Notes under the pieces: model-generated
Told to the model about the DNA's origin: nothing
The model's database searches: none
What the model saw: only the letters and a program-made list of their open reading frames with translations
Program-made: the position numbers and the translations under genes
Assembly (NCBI GenBank): GCA_025800385.1
Contig: JAOXRS010000232.1
Coordinates: forward strand, 1-51,295
Reading direction: 5' to 3'
DNA length: 51,295 nt
Origin: Candidatus Albibeggiatoa sp. nov. NOAA
GTDB taxonomy: Bacteria; Pseudomonadota; Gammaproteobacteria; Beggiatoales; Beggiatoaceae
Part shown: positions 37,959 through 48,515 of the stretch, in pieces
Numbering within the stretch: the stretch's first letter is position 1
Layout of the letters: every line of letters begins with the position of its first letter

Positions 37959-39386
37959 ATGTTTACATCAATTCCAGATTTTTCCTCAGCCCACGTCCTT
38001 GTGATCGGCGATGTTATGCTTGATCGTTATTGGCATGGCACAACGTCACGTATTTCCCCTGAAGCACCTGTTCCCATCGTACATGTGCAGGAACAGCAGG
38101 AACGTCCCGGAGGAGCGGGTAATGTTGCGCTGAATATTTCGGCGTTAGGCACACAAACCACACTGATTGGCGTGACTGGAAAAGATGAAGCTGCGGATAA
38201 AATTCAACAGCATTTGCAAGACAATGGCACACAATGCGAATTAATTCAATTAGATAATGTTCCCACTGTGACCAAACTGCGTGTATTGAGTCGTCATCAG
38301 CAACTGATTCGGCTTGATTTTGAACAAACACAAATCCCTTTAGACAGTGAACAAGTATTGGCGAGCATGTTGGCGCATTTGCCGAAAACCAAAGCCATCA
38401 TTTTATCTGACTATGGAAAAGGGGCATTGACTGATCCACAAAGTTTGATTAAAGCAGCCCGTCAAGCCAATATACCTGTGTTGGTTGACCCCAAAGGTAG
38501 CGACTTTAAAAAATACAGTGGGGCAACGCTGATTACACCAAACCGTAGTGAATTTGAGACGGTTGTCGGTTATTGCAAAACGGAACAGGAATTAGTTGAA
38601 AAAGGTGAGCAATTACGTGAATCATTGAATTTAGACGCACTTTTAATCACTCGTAGCGAGCAAGGCATGACTTTAATTCGTAAGGATCATGAAGTTGTGC
38701 ATTTACCGACTCATGCGCGTGACGTGTTTGACGTAACAGGTGCGGGTGATACCGTGATTGGTGTATTGGCTGCTTGTTTAGCTGCTGGCGAAGAGTTTGT
38801 CAGTGCGACGGCGTTGGCTAATATTGCGGCAGGTCTAGTTGTGGGTAAATTAGGTGCTGAAACGGTAACGATTGCTGAATTGCAACATGCGTTACATACA
38901 CAAGAAGATCGTGGTATTTATGATTTAGATTCGCTTAAAGCAACCGTCCAAACGGCACAAGCGAATGGTGAAAATGTAGTGATGACCAATGGGTGTTTTG
39001 ACATTTTGCACGCAGGACATGTGCAGTATTTACGTCAAGCACGACAATTAGGTGATCGTCTTATCGTGGCTGTGAATGATGATGATTCCGTGAAACGCTT
39101 AAAAGGTGAAACCCGCCCCATTAATAACTTACAACAACGAATGGCGGTTTTAAGTGCTTTAGAATGCGTGGATTGGGTGATTCCATTTTCAGAAGACACA
39201 CCGAAAAATTTAATTTGTGCATTGTTACCTGATATTTTAGTCAAAGGAGGAGACTATAAAATTCAAGACATTGCAGGTGGAGATTGCGTGATGCAAAACG
39301 GCGGCAAAGTGTTGGTGCTAGACTTTTTGCAAGGCGTTTCCACTACTAACATGATTCAACGCATACAAACAAAGGATGCAACATGA
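37959..39386 (+). CDS. hldE: bifunctional heptose kinase/adenylyltransferase HldE
   Basis: A 475-residue two-domain cytoplasmic enzyme that makes ADP-heptose for the LPS inner core. The N-terminal ribokinase-fold domain phosphorylates heptose-7-phosphate at C1. It shows GGAGNVALN and the catalytic base in DVTGAGD at D264, the same number as in E. coli. The C-terminal nucleotidyltransferase domain has [12 protein letters not shown] with the H351-A-G-H354 motif and adds AMP. The ATG at 37959 aligns with the usual start ([22 protein letters not shown]). A TTG at 37908 in frame would add 17 unlikely residues. Its stop overlaps hldD by four bases (ATGA). Confidence 0.95.
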   Translation: MFTSIPDFSSAHVLVIGDVMLDRYWHGTTSRISPEAPVPIVHVQEQQERPGGAGNVALNISALGTQTTLIGVTGKDEAADKIQQHLQDNGTQCELIQLDNVPTVTKLRVLSRHQQLIRLDFEQTQIPLDSEQVLASMLAHLPKTKAIILSDYGKGALTDPQSLIKAARQANIPVLVDPKGSDFKKYSGATLITPNRSEFETVVGYCKTEQELVEKGEQLRESLNLDALLITRSEQGMTLIRKDHEVVHLPTHARDVFDVTGAGDTVIGVLAACLAAGEEFVSATALANIAAGLVVGKLGAETVTIAELQHALHTQEDRGIYDLDSLKATVQTAQANGENVVMTNGCFDILHAGHVQYLRQARQLGDRLIVAVNDDDSVKRLKGETRPINNLQQRMAVLSALECVDWVIPFSEDTPKNLICALLPDILVKGGDYKIQDIAGGDCVMQNGGKVLVLDFLQGVSTTNMIQRIQTKDAT

Positions 39387-40327
39387 TTATTGTCACTGGT
39401 GGCGCGGGCTTCATTGGCAGCAATATTGTCAAAGCCCTCAATGAACGTGGGCATACAGATATTATCGTGGTCGACAATTTGAAAAAAGGCCAAAAATTTA
39501 TCAATTTAGTCGATTGCGATATTGAGGATTATATTGATAGGCAGACTTTTTTAGAGAAAATTGCTTCGCGAGAATATTTTGCTGCAAGTATTGAGACGAT
39601 TTTCCATCAAGGTGCATGTTCTGCGACCACAGAGTGGGACGGCCAATACATGATGGCTAATAATTATGATTATTCTAAAAACTTATTAACTTATAGTCTC
39701 GCTAAGAAAATCCCATTTATTTATGCGTCCAGTGCATCGGTTTATGGTGGTGGTACAACCTTTGTTGAAGATCGCCGTTATGAATCACCTTTGAATGTTT
39801 ACGGCTATTCTAAGTTTTTGTTTGACCAATATGTGCGCCAGCGTTTGCCTACCATGACTTCTCAAGTCGTGGGTTTACGTTACTTCAACGTTTACGGTGC
39901 GCGTGAACAGCATAAAGATTCCATGGCTAGCGTAGCATTTCACTTTAACAATCAAATTAAGGAAACGGGCAAATTACGTTTGTTTGAAGGTTGTGATGGT
40001 TATGGTGATGGTGAGCAGCGACGTGATTTTATTTCGGTTGATGATGTTGTTGCGATTAATTTATGGTTTATGGAAAATCCTGATAAAGCGGGCGTGTTCA
40101 ATGTGGGCACGGGACGCAGTCAAACCTTCAATGATGTGGCGAATGCAGTGATTAATTGGCATCAAAAAGGAGAAATTGAATATATTCCGTTTCCTGAGCA
40201 TTTAAAAGGCCGTTATCAAAGTTTTACTGAAGCAGATATTACCCATTTGCGCGATGCAGGTTGTCAGCATGAGTTTAAAACGGTTGAGCAAGGGGTGAAA
40301 GATTACTTAGATTGGTTGAATCAATAA
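39383..40327 (+). CDS. hldD: ADP-glyceromanno-heptose 6-epimerase HldD
   Basis: A 314-residue short-chain dehydrogenase/reductase-type epimerase. It converts ADP-D-glycero- to ADP-L-glycero-D-manno-heptose, the step after HldE. The nucleotide-binding GGAGFIGSN lies at residues 6-14 and the catalytic Y140-G-Y-S-K144 matches the E. coli numbering. [21 protein letters not shown] and [14 protein letters not shown] are family hallmarks. Overlap with hldE (ATGA) means coupled translation of consecutive pathway enzymes. Confidence 0.95.
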   Translation: MIIVTGGAGFIGSNIVKALNERGHTDIIVVDNLKKGQKFINLVDCDIEDYIDRQTFLEKIASREYFAASIETIFHQGACSATTEWDGQYMMANNYDYSKNLLTYSLAKKIPFIYASSASVYGGGTTFVEDRRYESPLNVYGYSKFLFDQYVRQRLPTMTSQVVGLRYFNVYGAREQHKDSMASVAFHFNNQIKETGKLRLFEGCDGYGDGEQRRDFISVDDVVAINLWFMENPDKAGVFNVGTGRSQTFNDVANAVINWHQKGEIEYIPFPEHLKGRYQSFTEADITHLRDAGCQHEFKTVEQGVKDYLDWLNQ

Positions 40328-40429
40328 GTGATTGGGTGGCGGTGTGATACATCGTCATCATTTCAAAATACCGAATATTCTATTTTTAATACCGATTATC
40401 TTGTAATTTACATTTTTTATAGAAAGTGC

Positions 40430-40457
40430 TTTACAAGCTAAAATTTGAAGATATAAT
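40430..40457 (+). promoter_or_regulatory. promoter of tRNA-Thr
   Basis: TTTACA (40430-40435), a 16-base spacer and a perfect TATAAT (40452-40457) lie 14 bases ahead of the tRNA. The 16-base spacing is the same as in the rRNA-type promoters at the left end of the window. Confidence 0.7.
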
Positions 40458-40471
40458 AGCACACTTCTTTC

Positions 40472-40544
<73 letters not shown>

Positions 40545-40643
40545 AGATATTTTTTCCTTCCTTATTAGATTCTCCAAATTTTTTCTTTTTTAAATTCTTT
40601 ATTACAATTCGACACCAAAAATCTATCTAAATTGGTTTTTAAC

Positions 40644-41159
40644 ATGAATGATAAACCACGCCGTACTCGTGAGCATATCATTGCAGATTTAAGCCATCAT
40701 CATCTTGAATATTTTATTCTTAAACAAGGTTTTACATTTGAAAGAGTCGATAATGATTACGGCTATGATGTGCAAATCTTCTTTTATGATGAACAAGGCT
40801 TTTGTGAAAATGGTCAAGTCTTAATACAACTGAAAGCCACAGATAACATTGAGCGTTATTTACGTACAAATGCTGTTGCTTACCCTGTGCAAACCGCGCA
40901 TTTACGTTTGTGGGCAGGCGAGTTATATCCTGTGATTTTGGTATTATATGATGCGCAGCATGAATGTGCGTATTGGTTGTATATTCAGACCTATTTACAA
41001 AGTTTATCTGAATTAGAGCACAAACGTTTATATACTCAGAAATCGCTAACCATCTATTTTCCATTGACAAATAAGCTTGAGCTTTCTACTCTAAAAACAT
41101 GGCAAATGTATAAAAATGAGATTTTGAATGCTGTGGCAATGGAGATAAGAACGTGTTGA
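40644..41159 (+). CDS. DUF4365-like protein
   Basis: A 171-residue protein resembling DUF4365. It opens with REHIIADLSHHHLEYFILKQGF and has a DYGYDVQIFFYDEQG...VLIQLKATD core (about residues 32-72). The spaced D...QLK arrangement recalls the PD-(D/E)XK nuclease fold, to which DUF4365 has been related. Domains of this type appear in defence and mobile contexts. The ATG at 40644 is preferred to a TTG at 40632. The last seven bases overlap the next gene, so the two form a coupled pair. It is the first gene after tRNA-Thr, a common site for acquired DNA. The pair's function is unknown. Confidence 0.65.
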   Translation: MNDKPRRTREHIIADLSHHHLEYFILKQGFTFERVDNDYGYDVQIFFYDEQGFCENGQVLIQLKATDNIERYLRTNAVAYPVQTAHLRLWAGELYPVILVLYDAQHECAYWLYIQTYLQSLSELEHKRLYTQKSLTIYFPLTNKLELSTLKTWQMYKNEILNAVAMEIRTC

Positions 41160-41416
41160 AAAGTATCGAACTCGCTCAATTAGAAATCGTTTTATATCAA
41201 TTAGGTTTTACTAAACAGGAAATTACCAGCCGAAACTGGGTAAGGTTTAGTCATGACGATAAACAAGCGGTGATTTTATTGTCAGCAGAGCGTCCAGAAG
41301 TGAAACAGCCTCATATCAATATGATAGAAAAAACGCTGGAAGGGAAAGGCGTGATTAGAAAAGGGCGATTTCAGTCATTATTTCAAGATGGTTTGCCGAT
41401 GCAAAAAGCAGTATAG
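41153..41416 (+). CDS. small partner of the DUF4365-like protein
   Basis: An 87-residue protein starting with GTG (41153), with GGAG eight bases ahead and the start nested in the end of the upstream gene (GTGTTGA). I do not recognise a family with certainty. The order of an N-terminal helix with LGF, a strand with NWVRFSHDD, and a last helix with HINMIEKTLEGKGV recalls small double-stranded-RNA-binding-like proteins such as HicA, but the key HicA histidine segment is not convincing. Tight coupling suggests the two proteins act together. Confidence 0.6.
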   Translation: MLKSIELAQLEIVLYQLGFTKQEITSRNWVRFSHDDKQAVILLSAERPEVKQPHINMIEKTLEGKGVIRKGRFQSLFQDGLPMQKAV

Positions 41417-41424
41417 TGGAATAG

Positions 41425-41967
41425 CTAATTGTTTAAGCAATCTTGTTTTATCGCGTTAATATAAGCAGCATTCCTTGAGACCACAATATCATTATCTCCA
41501 GTTGCAACGTAAGTCTCAGGTTTGATGATATTTATTTGATTCCAGAATCTATTTTGCAATGTTTTTAAACACGTTGACTCTTTTGCAGGTTCTAAACTAA
41601 AGCCACCATAATTGACAAAGATTTCAATATTTTCCAACGAGATTGATAAATTTCCACTGATATACCATTCATCGTATTGATCGCATGGTATGACTAAATC
41701 ATGAGTTAAAGGCGGACTCAGCATTATTGCATTTTTGACATGCCAGCCTTGTTTGATTTCTGCTTCAGTTGGTATGAGTGCGCCACTATCAAAACAGGTG
41801 ACACCAAGCGTCAGCCCACAATGAAATCGAGTCGTTATCTCAGCGATATTCCACAAAGTATTACTTGAAACAAGCCAATAATAATCTTGATATTTGCCTA
41901 TTTTCAATGATTTGCCCAACCATTCCCAAGCATCGAAATACTCAGGAATGATGATAAAAGTACTTAT
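41425..41967 (-). CDS. hypothetical protein with non-standard start
   Basis: A reading frame of about 180 codons. The protein-like sequence begins before any ATG, GTG or TTG: translated from 41967 it reads (ATA)STFIIIPEYFDAWEWLGKSLKIG, where ATA sits exactly where an ATG would overlap the pilU stop (GAATAA). The first standard start is a TTG at 41919, which removes 16 plausible residues. Either ATA is a rare or mutated start and the gene is decaying, or translation begins at TTG. I recognise no domain. It follows pilU on the same strand and may depend on pilU translation. Confidence 0.5.
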   Translation of the reverse strand: MSTFIIIPEYFDAWEWLGKSLKIGKYQDYYWLVSSNTLWNIAEITTRFHCGLTLGVTCFDSGALIPTEAEIKQGWHVKNAIMLSPPLTHDLVIPCDQYDEWYISGNLSISLENIEIFVNYGGFSLEPAKESTCLKTLQNRFWNQINIIKPETYVATGDNDIVVSRNAAYINAIKQDCLNN

Positions 41968-43103
41968 TCTTCAGGTTTTTCTTCTAAACTCAAGCCGCCT
42001 GTGGATAACTCACCACCAGCACGTTTACTTTCTAATTTAATCTTCAAGCGTAATTCGTTCGCAGAGTCAGCACTTTTTAGTGCCTCTTCTAAACTGATTT
42101 TGCCATCTTCATGTAAATCAAATAAGGCTTGGTCAAAGGTCTGCATTCCCAACTCTTTGGATTTTGCAATAATCGGTTTAATACCACCAATATCACCCGC
42201 TGCAATCAACTCAGCAATCAATGGCGAATTAATCAAAATCTCAATGGCGGCACAACGACCACCTGAAATAGTTTTAATCAAACGCTGAGAAATGACCGAA
42301 CGCAAGTTAAGTGAAAGGTCTTGCATTAACTTTTTCTGTTTCTCAGTCGAGAAGAAACCTAAAATACGATCGACCGCTTGGTTTGCGTTATTTGCGTGCA
42401 AGGTTGCCATCGCCAAGTGACCTGTTTGTGCGAATTCTAAACCGAAGTTCATGATTTCCGCGTCTCGAATCTCACCCAGTAGAATCACGTCGGGTGCTTG
42501 ACGCAAGGTATTATGTAACGCGGCTTCCCAGCTCACACTGTCTACACCAATTTCACGCTGCATAATGACGCAGTTTTTATGCGGATGCACATATTCAATC
42601 GGGTCTTCAAGGGTAATAATATGACCATAACTTTCACGGTTACGGTGATCGATCATCGCCGCCATGGTGGTTGATTTACCAGAACCCGTACCACCTACCA
42701 TTACGATCAAACCGTTTTTAGCGGTAATTACATCTTTTAACACCACAGGCAAGCCGAGCTTATCAAAGTTGGGGACTTCAGCGGTAATCACACGCATCAC
42801 CACGCCCTGACAACCCTGTTGCACAAACGCATTGACACGGAAACGACTGATACCGGGGGGACTAATCGCAAAGTTACACTCTTTGGTTTCCTCAAATTCC
42901 TTGAGCTGCTTGTCATTCATGATGCATTGGGTTAATGACTTGGAATCTTCCGCTGATAAAGGTTGCTTCATCATTGGAGTCATTTTACCTTTTGCTTTCA
43001 TCGCAGGAGGAAAACCCGCCGTAATAAATAAGTCAGACCCGCCTTCTTTAATCATCAATTTTAAGAGCTTAATCATTAAGCCCATGGCTTCTTGTCTGTC
43101 CAT
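41964..43103 (-). CDS. pilU: type IV pilus retraction-type ATPase PilU
   Basis: A 379-residue hexameric ATPase of the PilT/PilU family, which powers twitching as an accessory retraction motor at the inner membrane. It shows GGSDLFITAG at the N-terminus, Walker A GGTGSGKST with K143, the Asp box EDPIEYVH, Walker B with LGEIRD, and the His box TGHLAMATLHANNANQA. The C-terminal SKELGMQTFDQALFDL and a long charged tail fit PilU better than PilT. PilT, its usual neighbour, is not in the window. A perfect DnaA box (42000-42008) falls within the 3' end of the gene. Confidence 0.88.
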   Translation of the reverse strand: MDRQEAMGLMIKLLKLMIKEGGSDLFITAGFPPAMKAKGKMTPMMKQPLSAEDSKSLTQCIMNDKQLKEFEETKECNFAISPPGISRFRVNAFVQQGCQGVVMRVITAEVPNFDKLGLPVVLKDVITAKNGLIVMVGGTGSGKSTTMAAMIDHRNRESYGHIITLEDPIEYVHPHKNCVIMQREIGVDSVSWEAALHNTLRQAPDVILLGEIRDAEIMNFGLEFAQTGHLAMATLHANNANQAVDRILGFFSTEKQKKLMQDLSLNLRSVISQRLIKTISGGRCAAIEILINSPLIAELIAAGDIGGIKPIIAKSKELGMQTFDQALFDLHEDGKISLEEALKSADSANELRLKIKLESKRAGGELSTGGLSLEEKPEE

Positions 43104-43131
43104 TCACACTACTCCTTTTGCGATTAATAGT

Positions 43132-43818
43132 TTATTTGATGGTCTCATACCATTGTAACGGTTCAGGTAATGCTTGGGCGGCAAATTCGATATGAATTAC
43201 GCGTCGTTGATTCAATGACAGGTTTTTATGTGAGGCATGTAATAACAGAGGTCGCATCAATAACACATCACCTGCTTGGGCTTCACAAATCACCACATCA
43301 TCTTGCTTGATTTTTTGACTCAAGTCTTGTTTACCGATTTTACCATGTTTATGTGAGCCTGATATGACGCGCAATGCACCATTATCCTTACTGGCATCAT
43401 CAAGGTGGATTCTTAAGGTCAGCATATTTTCTAATAGCGAAACAGGTGGCTGAACATGATAAATACCTTGTTTAATCGACCATTTGTGAAATCCATTCAT
43501 ATAAATCTGTTGTTTCACGGTAATATTTAAATCTTGATGCCATGCAACATTCCAGTTGTGGCCTAAAGTTTTGTTGAAATATAAGGCTTTAACAGGAAAT
43601 GCGCTGTCGCCAAGTATCGAGCGAACGAGCTGTAAAATCGGCTTTGATTCTGCCAGCTGTCGAACAATTGGATATTTATTAAACACATCCCGAATACCGT
43701 GTAGTGCACCCTCTATGTGTAATTTTTTGCTTAATTGTGTAATGGTTTCTGCGTCAAGTACGGCTGGGCATAAAGCAAAGCCATGATGCTGAATTTGTGT
43801 TGTGTAGGATGACATCAT
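43132..43818 (-). CDS. phytanoyl-CoA dioxygenase (PhyH) family protein
   Basis: A 228-residue Fe(II)/2-oxoglutarate-dependent oxygenase of the PhyH type. The facial-triad candidates are H94 and D96 in AWHQDLN and H194 in LLLHASHK, with RRVIHIEF following as the 2-oxoglutarate-binding arginine segment. PhyH-family enzymes hydroxylate diverse small molecules, so the substrate is unknown. It is upstream of pilU in the same direction with a gap of 28 bases, and the two may share a transcript without an obvious functional link. Confidence 0.78.
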   Translation of the reverse strand: MMSSYTTQIQHHGFALCPAVLDAETITQLSKKLHIEGALHGIRDVFNKYPIVRQLAESKPILQLVRSILGDSAFPVKALYFNKTLGHNWNVAWHQDLNITVKQQIYMNGFHKWSIKQGIYHVQPPVSLLENMLTLRIHLDDASKDNGALRVISGSHKHGKIGKQDLSQKIKQDDVVICEAQAGDVLLMRPLLLHASHKNLSLNQRRVIHIEFAAQALPEPLQWYETIK

Positions 43819-44268
43819 AAAGCTGAACCCCCTTTACGCATAACACTATATCATAGTCATTACGGTGTTTGGAAAGCGGAATGATCTCAATGACTCAGAG
43901 CCAAAAAATCCACTATAAAATGAAGTGTCAACAATATAAATGTTGCAGTGTTGATAAAGTCAGTTTCTTAGAAAATAGGGTTTGACAGTGACATTTTATA
44001 CTTTAGGTTTGGTTAATATTTTAAAATTTAAAGTGTTTTAAAAACAAATGATTATGATTTTTGTTCTACTTGTATTTCTCTCTTTTCACGTTAATTTTTG
44101 ATGCTGGAACACATTTTGCGCTAATGGATAATGACAACATAGAACATGGCGGCCTCTCTTACATTTCAGGTAGCGATAGCGGCAAAAGATGTGACTTAAA
44201 ACTGACAGGTAAGAGATTCATGTCACAAGTACTTAAATCAATCGAAATCATAAAAAAGTGAGGATGTA
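43819..44268. other. intergenic region, no convincing gene
   Basis: About 450 bases between the divergent PhyH-like and cyclase genes. It contains a short frame ending at 44261 (45 codons from an ATG at 44124) without a ribosome-binding site or recognisable features, and a small inverted repeat TCAACA...TGTTGA near 43927-43955. The promoters of both flanking genes must lie here, but no strong sigma70 pair stood out. Confidence 0.5.
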
Positions 44269-46266
44269 ATGACTACTCAACGTAAAACTTTGCGTTACAT
44301 CTTGAAAAGAGTTTTATATTGGCGGCACTCTCCAGTCATTGTCGGTTTGGTGTTAGCGCATTTGGTGTTTTTAGCTATTTTTGGCTTGCATAGTTCTGGA
44401 AAATTAGAAGGCTTAGATTTAGTCAGTTATGACTGGATGTTGACGCAACGGGCGCAAACAAATGAATTAGATAATCGGATTACAATGGTATGGCTGACAG
44501 ATGAAGATCAAAGACGGTTTGGTTGGCCATTAACAGATGCTAATTTAGTCCAAGCTTTTGAAATTTTACTAGCAAATCAACCACGTGTCATTGGTTTAGA
44601 TTTATATCGTGATTTACCTGTACCGATTAATAAACAGCCAGCATATGATCGCTTGTGTCAGATATTCAAACAAAATAAACAAATTATTGGAATTGAAAAG
44701 ATAGCAGATTCAAATGGAGTACATGTCAGTCCTTCAAGCTGTTTGTCTACGCAAGATCAAGTTGGTTTCAATGATTTAATTGTCGATCAAGGTGGTACGA
44801 TTCGACGCGGTTTATTTTTTATGACAGAAGAAAATGGACAAACAGTATGGTCATTTAGTTTACGTTTAGCATTGAAATATTTAGAAAAAGATGAAATTCA
44901 TTTACATGGTCGTACTGATAGCAATGATGGTTTTTTAGGTGATGGCATTTTACCTCGAGCATTGACGGAAAATTTTGGGGGATATGTTGATATTGACTCA
45001 GCAGGCTATCAATTCTTAATGGCCTATCCCAATGCACCGCGTGATTTTAACCACTTAACATTTACTCAATTATTAACAGGTAATTTCGATCCTCGCTTGT
45101 TACAAGATAAAATTGTGATTGTCGGCACACGCGCAGAAGCTACGCCTGATTTTTTCTATACGCCAATTGATAATCAACGCATTGCAGGTGCATCAATTCA
45201 TGCTTATGCCACCAGTCAGTTATTAAATATTTCACGTGGCAAAGACGATGCACTACGTAGCTGGACAGAAGCACAAGAAATGCTATGGATTTGGATGTGG
45301 GTTGTATTGGGTGTGATGACATGTTTATTTGTCGCACAAACCGCGTTTGATTATGTGGCGTTGATGTTTGGTGGCTTAGTCGCATTGACATTCATTGTGT
45401 ACACCAGTTTTATGATGGGTTGGTGGTTATTGCTTGCACCGCCTGCTTTGGGTTGGGTTGTGTCGATGATCGTAACTGTGGCTTATCGTTCTTATCAGCA
45501 AAGTGATGAACGCAAAATTTTGATGAGTTTATTCCGTAGCCATGTATCGAAAGATGTTGCAGAAATTATTTGGCAATCTCGCGATCAATATTTACACCAA
45601 GGTCGTTTACGCCCAAAGCGGGCAACAGCTACCGTGTTATTTACTGATATTAAAGGTTTTACCTCAGTTTCTGAATCTATGGAACCCGATCAGCTGATGG
45701 ATTGGTTGAATGAATATATGGATGCGATGGTGCATATTGTGGAAAAGCATCAAGGCCAAGTGAATAAATTTATTGGTGATGCAATTATGGCCACATTTGG
45801 AATGCCGATTGTGGAATGTAATGAAAAAGTGATTGAGCGGGATGCGGTAAATGCAGTGGAATGTGCGTTAGCGATGCGTCAAGAAATCATTGAGTTGAGT
45901 GAGCAATGGAAACAATATAATTTGCCTGAAGTGAAAGTGCGAATTGGGATTTATACAGGCCCTTTGGTTGTTGGCAGTTTAGGCAGTTCTAAGCGTCAAG
46001 AATATACCGTATTAGGGGATACAGTGAATACAGCTGCACGTTTAGAAGGGTTTAATAAAGAGTGGGATATGGCGAACCCTTGTCGTATTTTAATCGGTGA
46101 AACCACTCTGAAATATTTAGGTGATGGTTATCAAACGCAATACGTGGGCACAGTCAATTTACGTGGTAAAACAAGTCCAGTGACGGTTTATCAGGTTCAA
46201 GATAAAAAAAACAGTTTTGTAACGGAACGTAGTTTTAATACCACGGTTTCCGATGTATTTGTTTGA
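44269..46266 (+). CDS. CHASE2-domain adenylate cyclase (class III)
   Basis: A 665-residue membrane sensor enzyme. After a first helix (about 25-43) comes a periplasmic CHASE2 domain (about 48-330). Two or three more helices follow at about 340-410, then a cytoplasmic class III cyclase domain (about 455-635). The metal-binding aspartates are D460 in FTDIKGFT and D504 in FIGDAIMA. K500 and D584 occupy the positions that select ATP over GTP, so cyclic AMP is the likely product. N588 and R592 (DTVNTAAR) complete the active site. The CHASE2 ligand is unknown. GAGG lies seven bases before the start. It converges with guaB. Confidence 0.88.
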   Translation: MTTQRKTLRYILKRVLYWRHSPVIVGLVLAHLVFLAIFGLHSSGKLEGLDLVSYDWMLTQRAQTNELDNRITMVWLTDEDQRRFGWPLTDANLVQAFEILLANQPRVIGLDLYRDLPVPINKQPAYDRLCQIFKQNKQIIGIEKIADSNGVHVSPSSCLSTQDQVGFNDLIVDQGGTIRRGLFFMTEENGQTVWSFSLRLALKYLEKDEIHLHGRTDSNDGFLGDGILPRALTENFGGYVDIDSAGYQFLMAYPNAPRDFNHLTFTQLLTGNFDPRLLQDKIVIVGTRAEATPDFFYTPIDNQRIAGASIHAYATSQLLNISRGKDDALRSWTEAQEMLWIWMWVVLGVMTCLFVAQTAFDYVALMFGGLVALTFIVYTSFMMGWWLLLAPPALGWVVSMIVTVAYRSYQQSDERKILMSLFRSHVSKDVAEIIWQSRDQYLHQGRLRPKRATATVLFTDIKGFTSVSESMEPDQLMDWLNEYMDAMVHIVEKHQGQVNKFIGDAIMATFGMPIVECNEKVIERDAVNAVECALAMRQEIIELSEQWKQYNLPEVKVRIGIYTGPLVVGSLGSSKRQEYTVLGDTVNTAARLEGFNKEWDMANPCRILIGETTLKYLGDGYQTQYVGTVNLRGKTSPVTVYQVQDKKNSFVTERSFNTTVSDVFV

Positions 46267-46311
46267 AAAGGCTGATGACGTGCTCGCTGGGAACACGCCA
46301 TACTTCACCAA

Positions 46312-47823
<1,512 letters not shown>

Positions 47824-47825
47824 CT

Positions 47826-47853
47826 ATTTTAGGGTAAGCTTGTGGATTGTCAA
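47826..47853 (-). promoter_or_regulatory. promoter of guaB
   Basis: On the minus strand: TTGACA (47848-47853), a 16-base spacer and TAAAAT (47826-47831), about 42 bases ahead of the start codon. One mismatch to the consensus in the -10. Confidence 0.6.
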
Positions 47854-48515
47854 TAGAGAAAAATCAAGATCGATTTCTCTGTCTTTGATTCACCTGATTA
47901 TCCATACTAAAACTAATATTTGCCATGTGTATTGGTTATTTTTAGTATTTGCACCTATAAAGCTAAATTAATTCTTATAAAAAAGGGCTTTAATAATACC
48001 TATTATCATTCCATTATAGAAAGTATAAAAATATCTCATATGGTATTTATTAAGTATTAAAACAAATCCTAGCTTATTTTTCTTACCACAGGTGACTTTA
48101 TTTTTATTTCAGGTATTTAAATTGCATATTTTTCGACATATAAAAATGTGGCAGTTGGTCATTTATATTTGGTAGGCATCGATAAATTATTGCTCGATAA
48201 CTAAGAGTAATTGCACTTATTTATAGATAAATAAACAAGTCTGTAACATAAACTTTTTATCATAGTATAATGATGTATATTATATTTTTTATTCAATGGT
48301 ACTTGGTTGAATTTAAAATGAAAAAAACCAAATAACCCTATGCTTTATGGCAACCGCTTATACATATTTTTATACAAAATACTCCGATTTTTCTTGATAT
48401 AACACTTTATTTGCCTAACACTCTATTTGAGTGGGTAAAAAAACTTATTATTTATTAATTTAATTTTTCTAAACTTTATCTTGGCTAAAATGATTGATTC
48501 AGTGGGAGGATTACC
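47854..48515. other. long AT-rich intergenic region
   Basis: About 660 bases between guaB and the secreted module protein, strongly AT-rich. I find no open frame of note, RNA gene or array. A TATAAT at about 48267 lacks a convincing -35. The length would allow an upstream regulatory region for the secreted protein at 48516. Confidence 0.5.

Noticed and set aside
40545..40643. Attachment-site repeat after tRNA-Thr
   Set aside because: No second copy of the tRNA 3' end was seen in the following sequence, and no integrase gene is present.
44061..44261. Short frame ahead of the CHASE2 cyclase
   Set aside because: It needs a TTG start, or an ATG at 44124 without a ribosome-binding site, and shows no domain or signal.
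46267..46311. Terminator between the cyclase and guaB genes
   Set aside because: Only a four-base CGTG/CACG stem without a T-run is visible.
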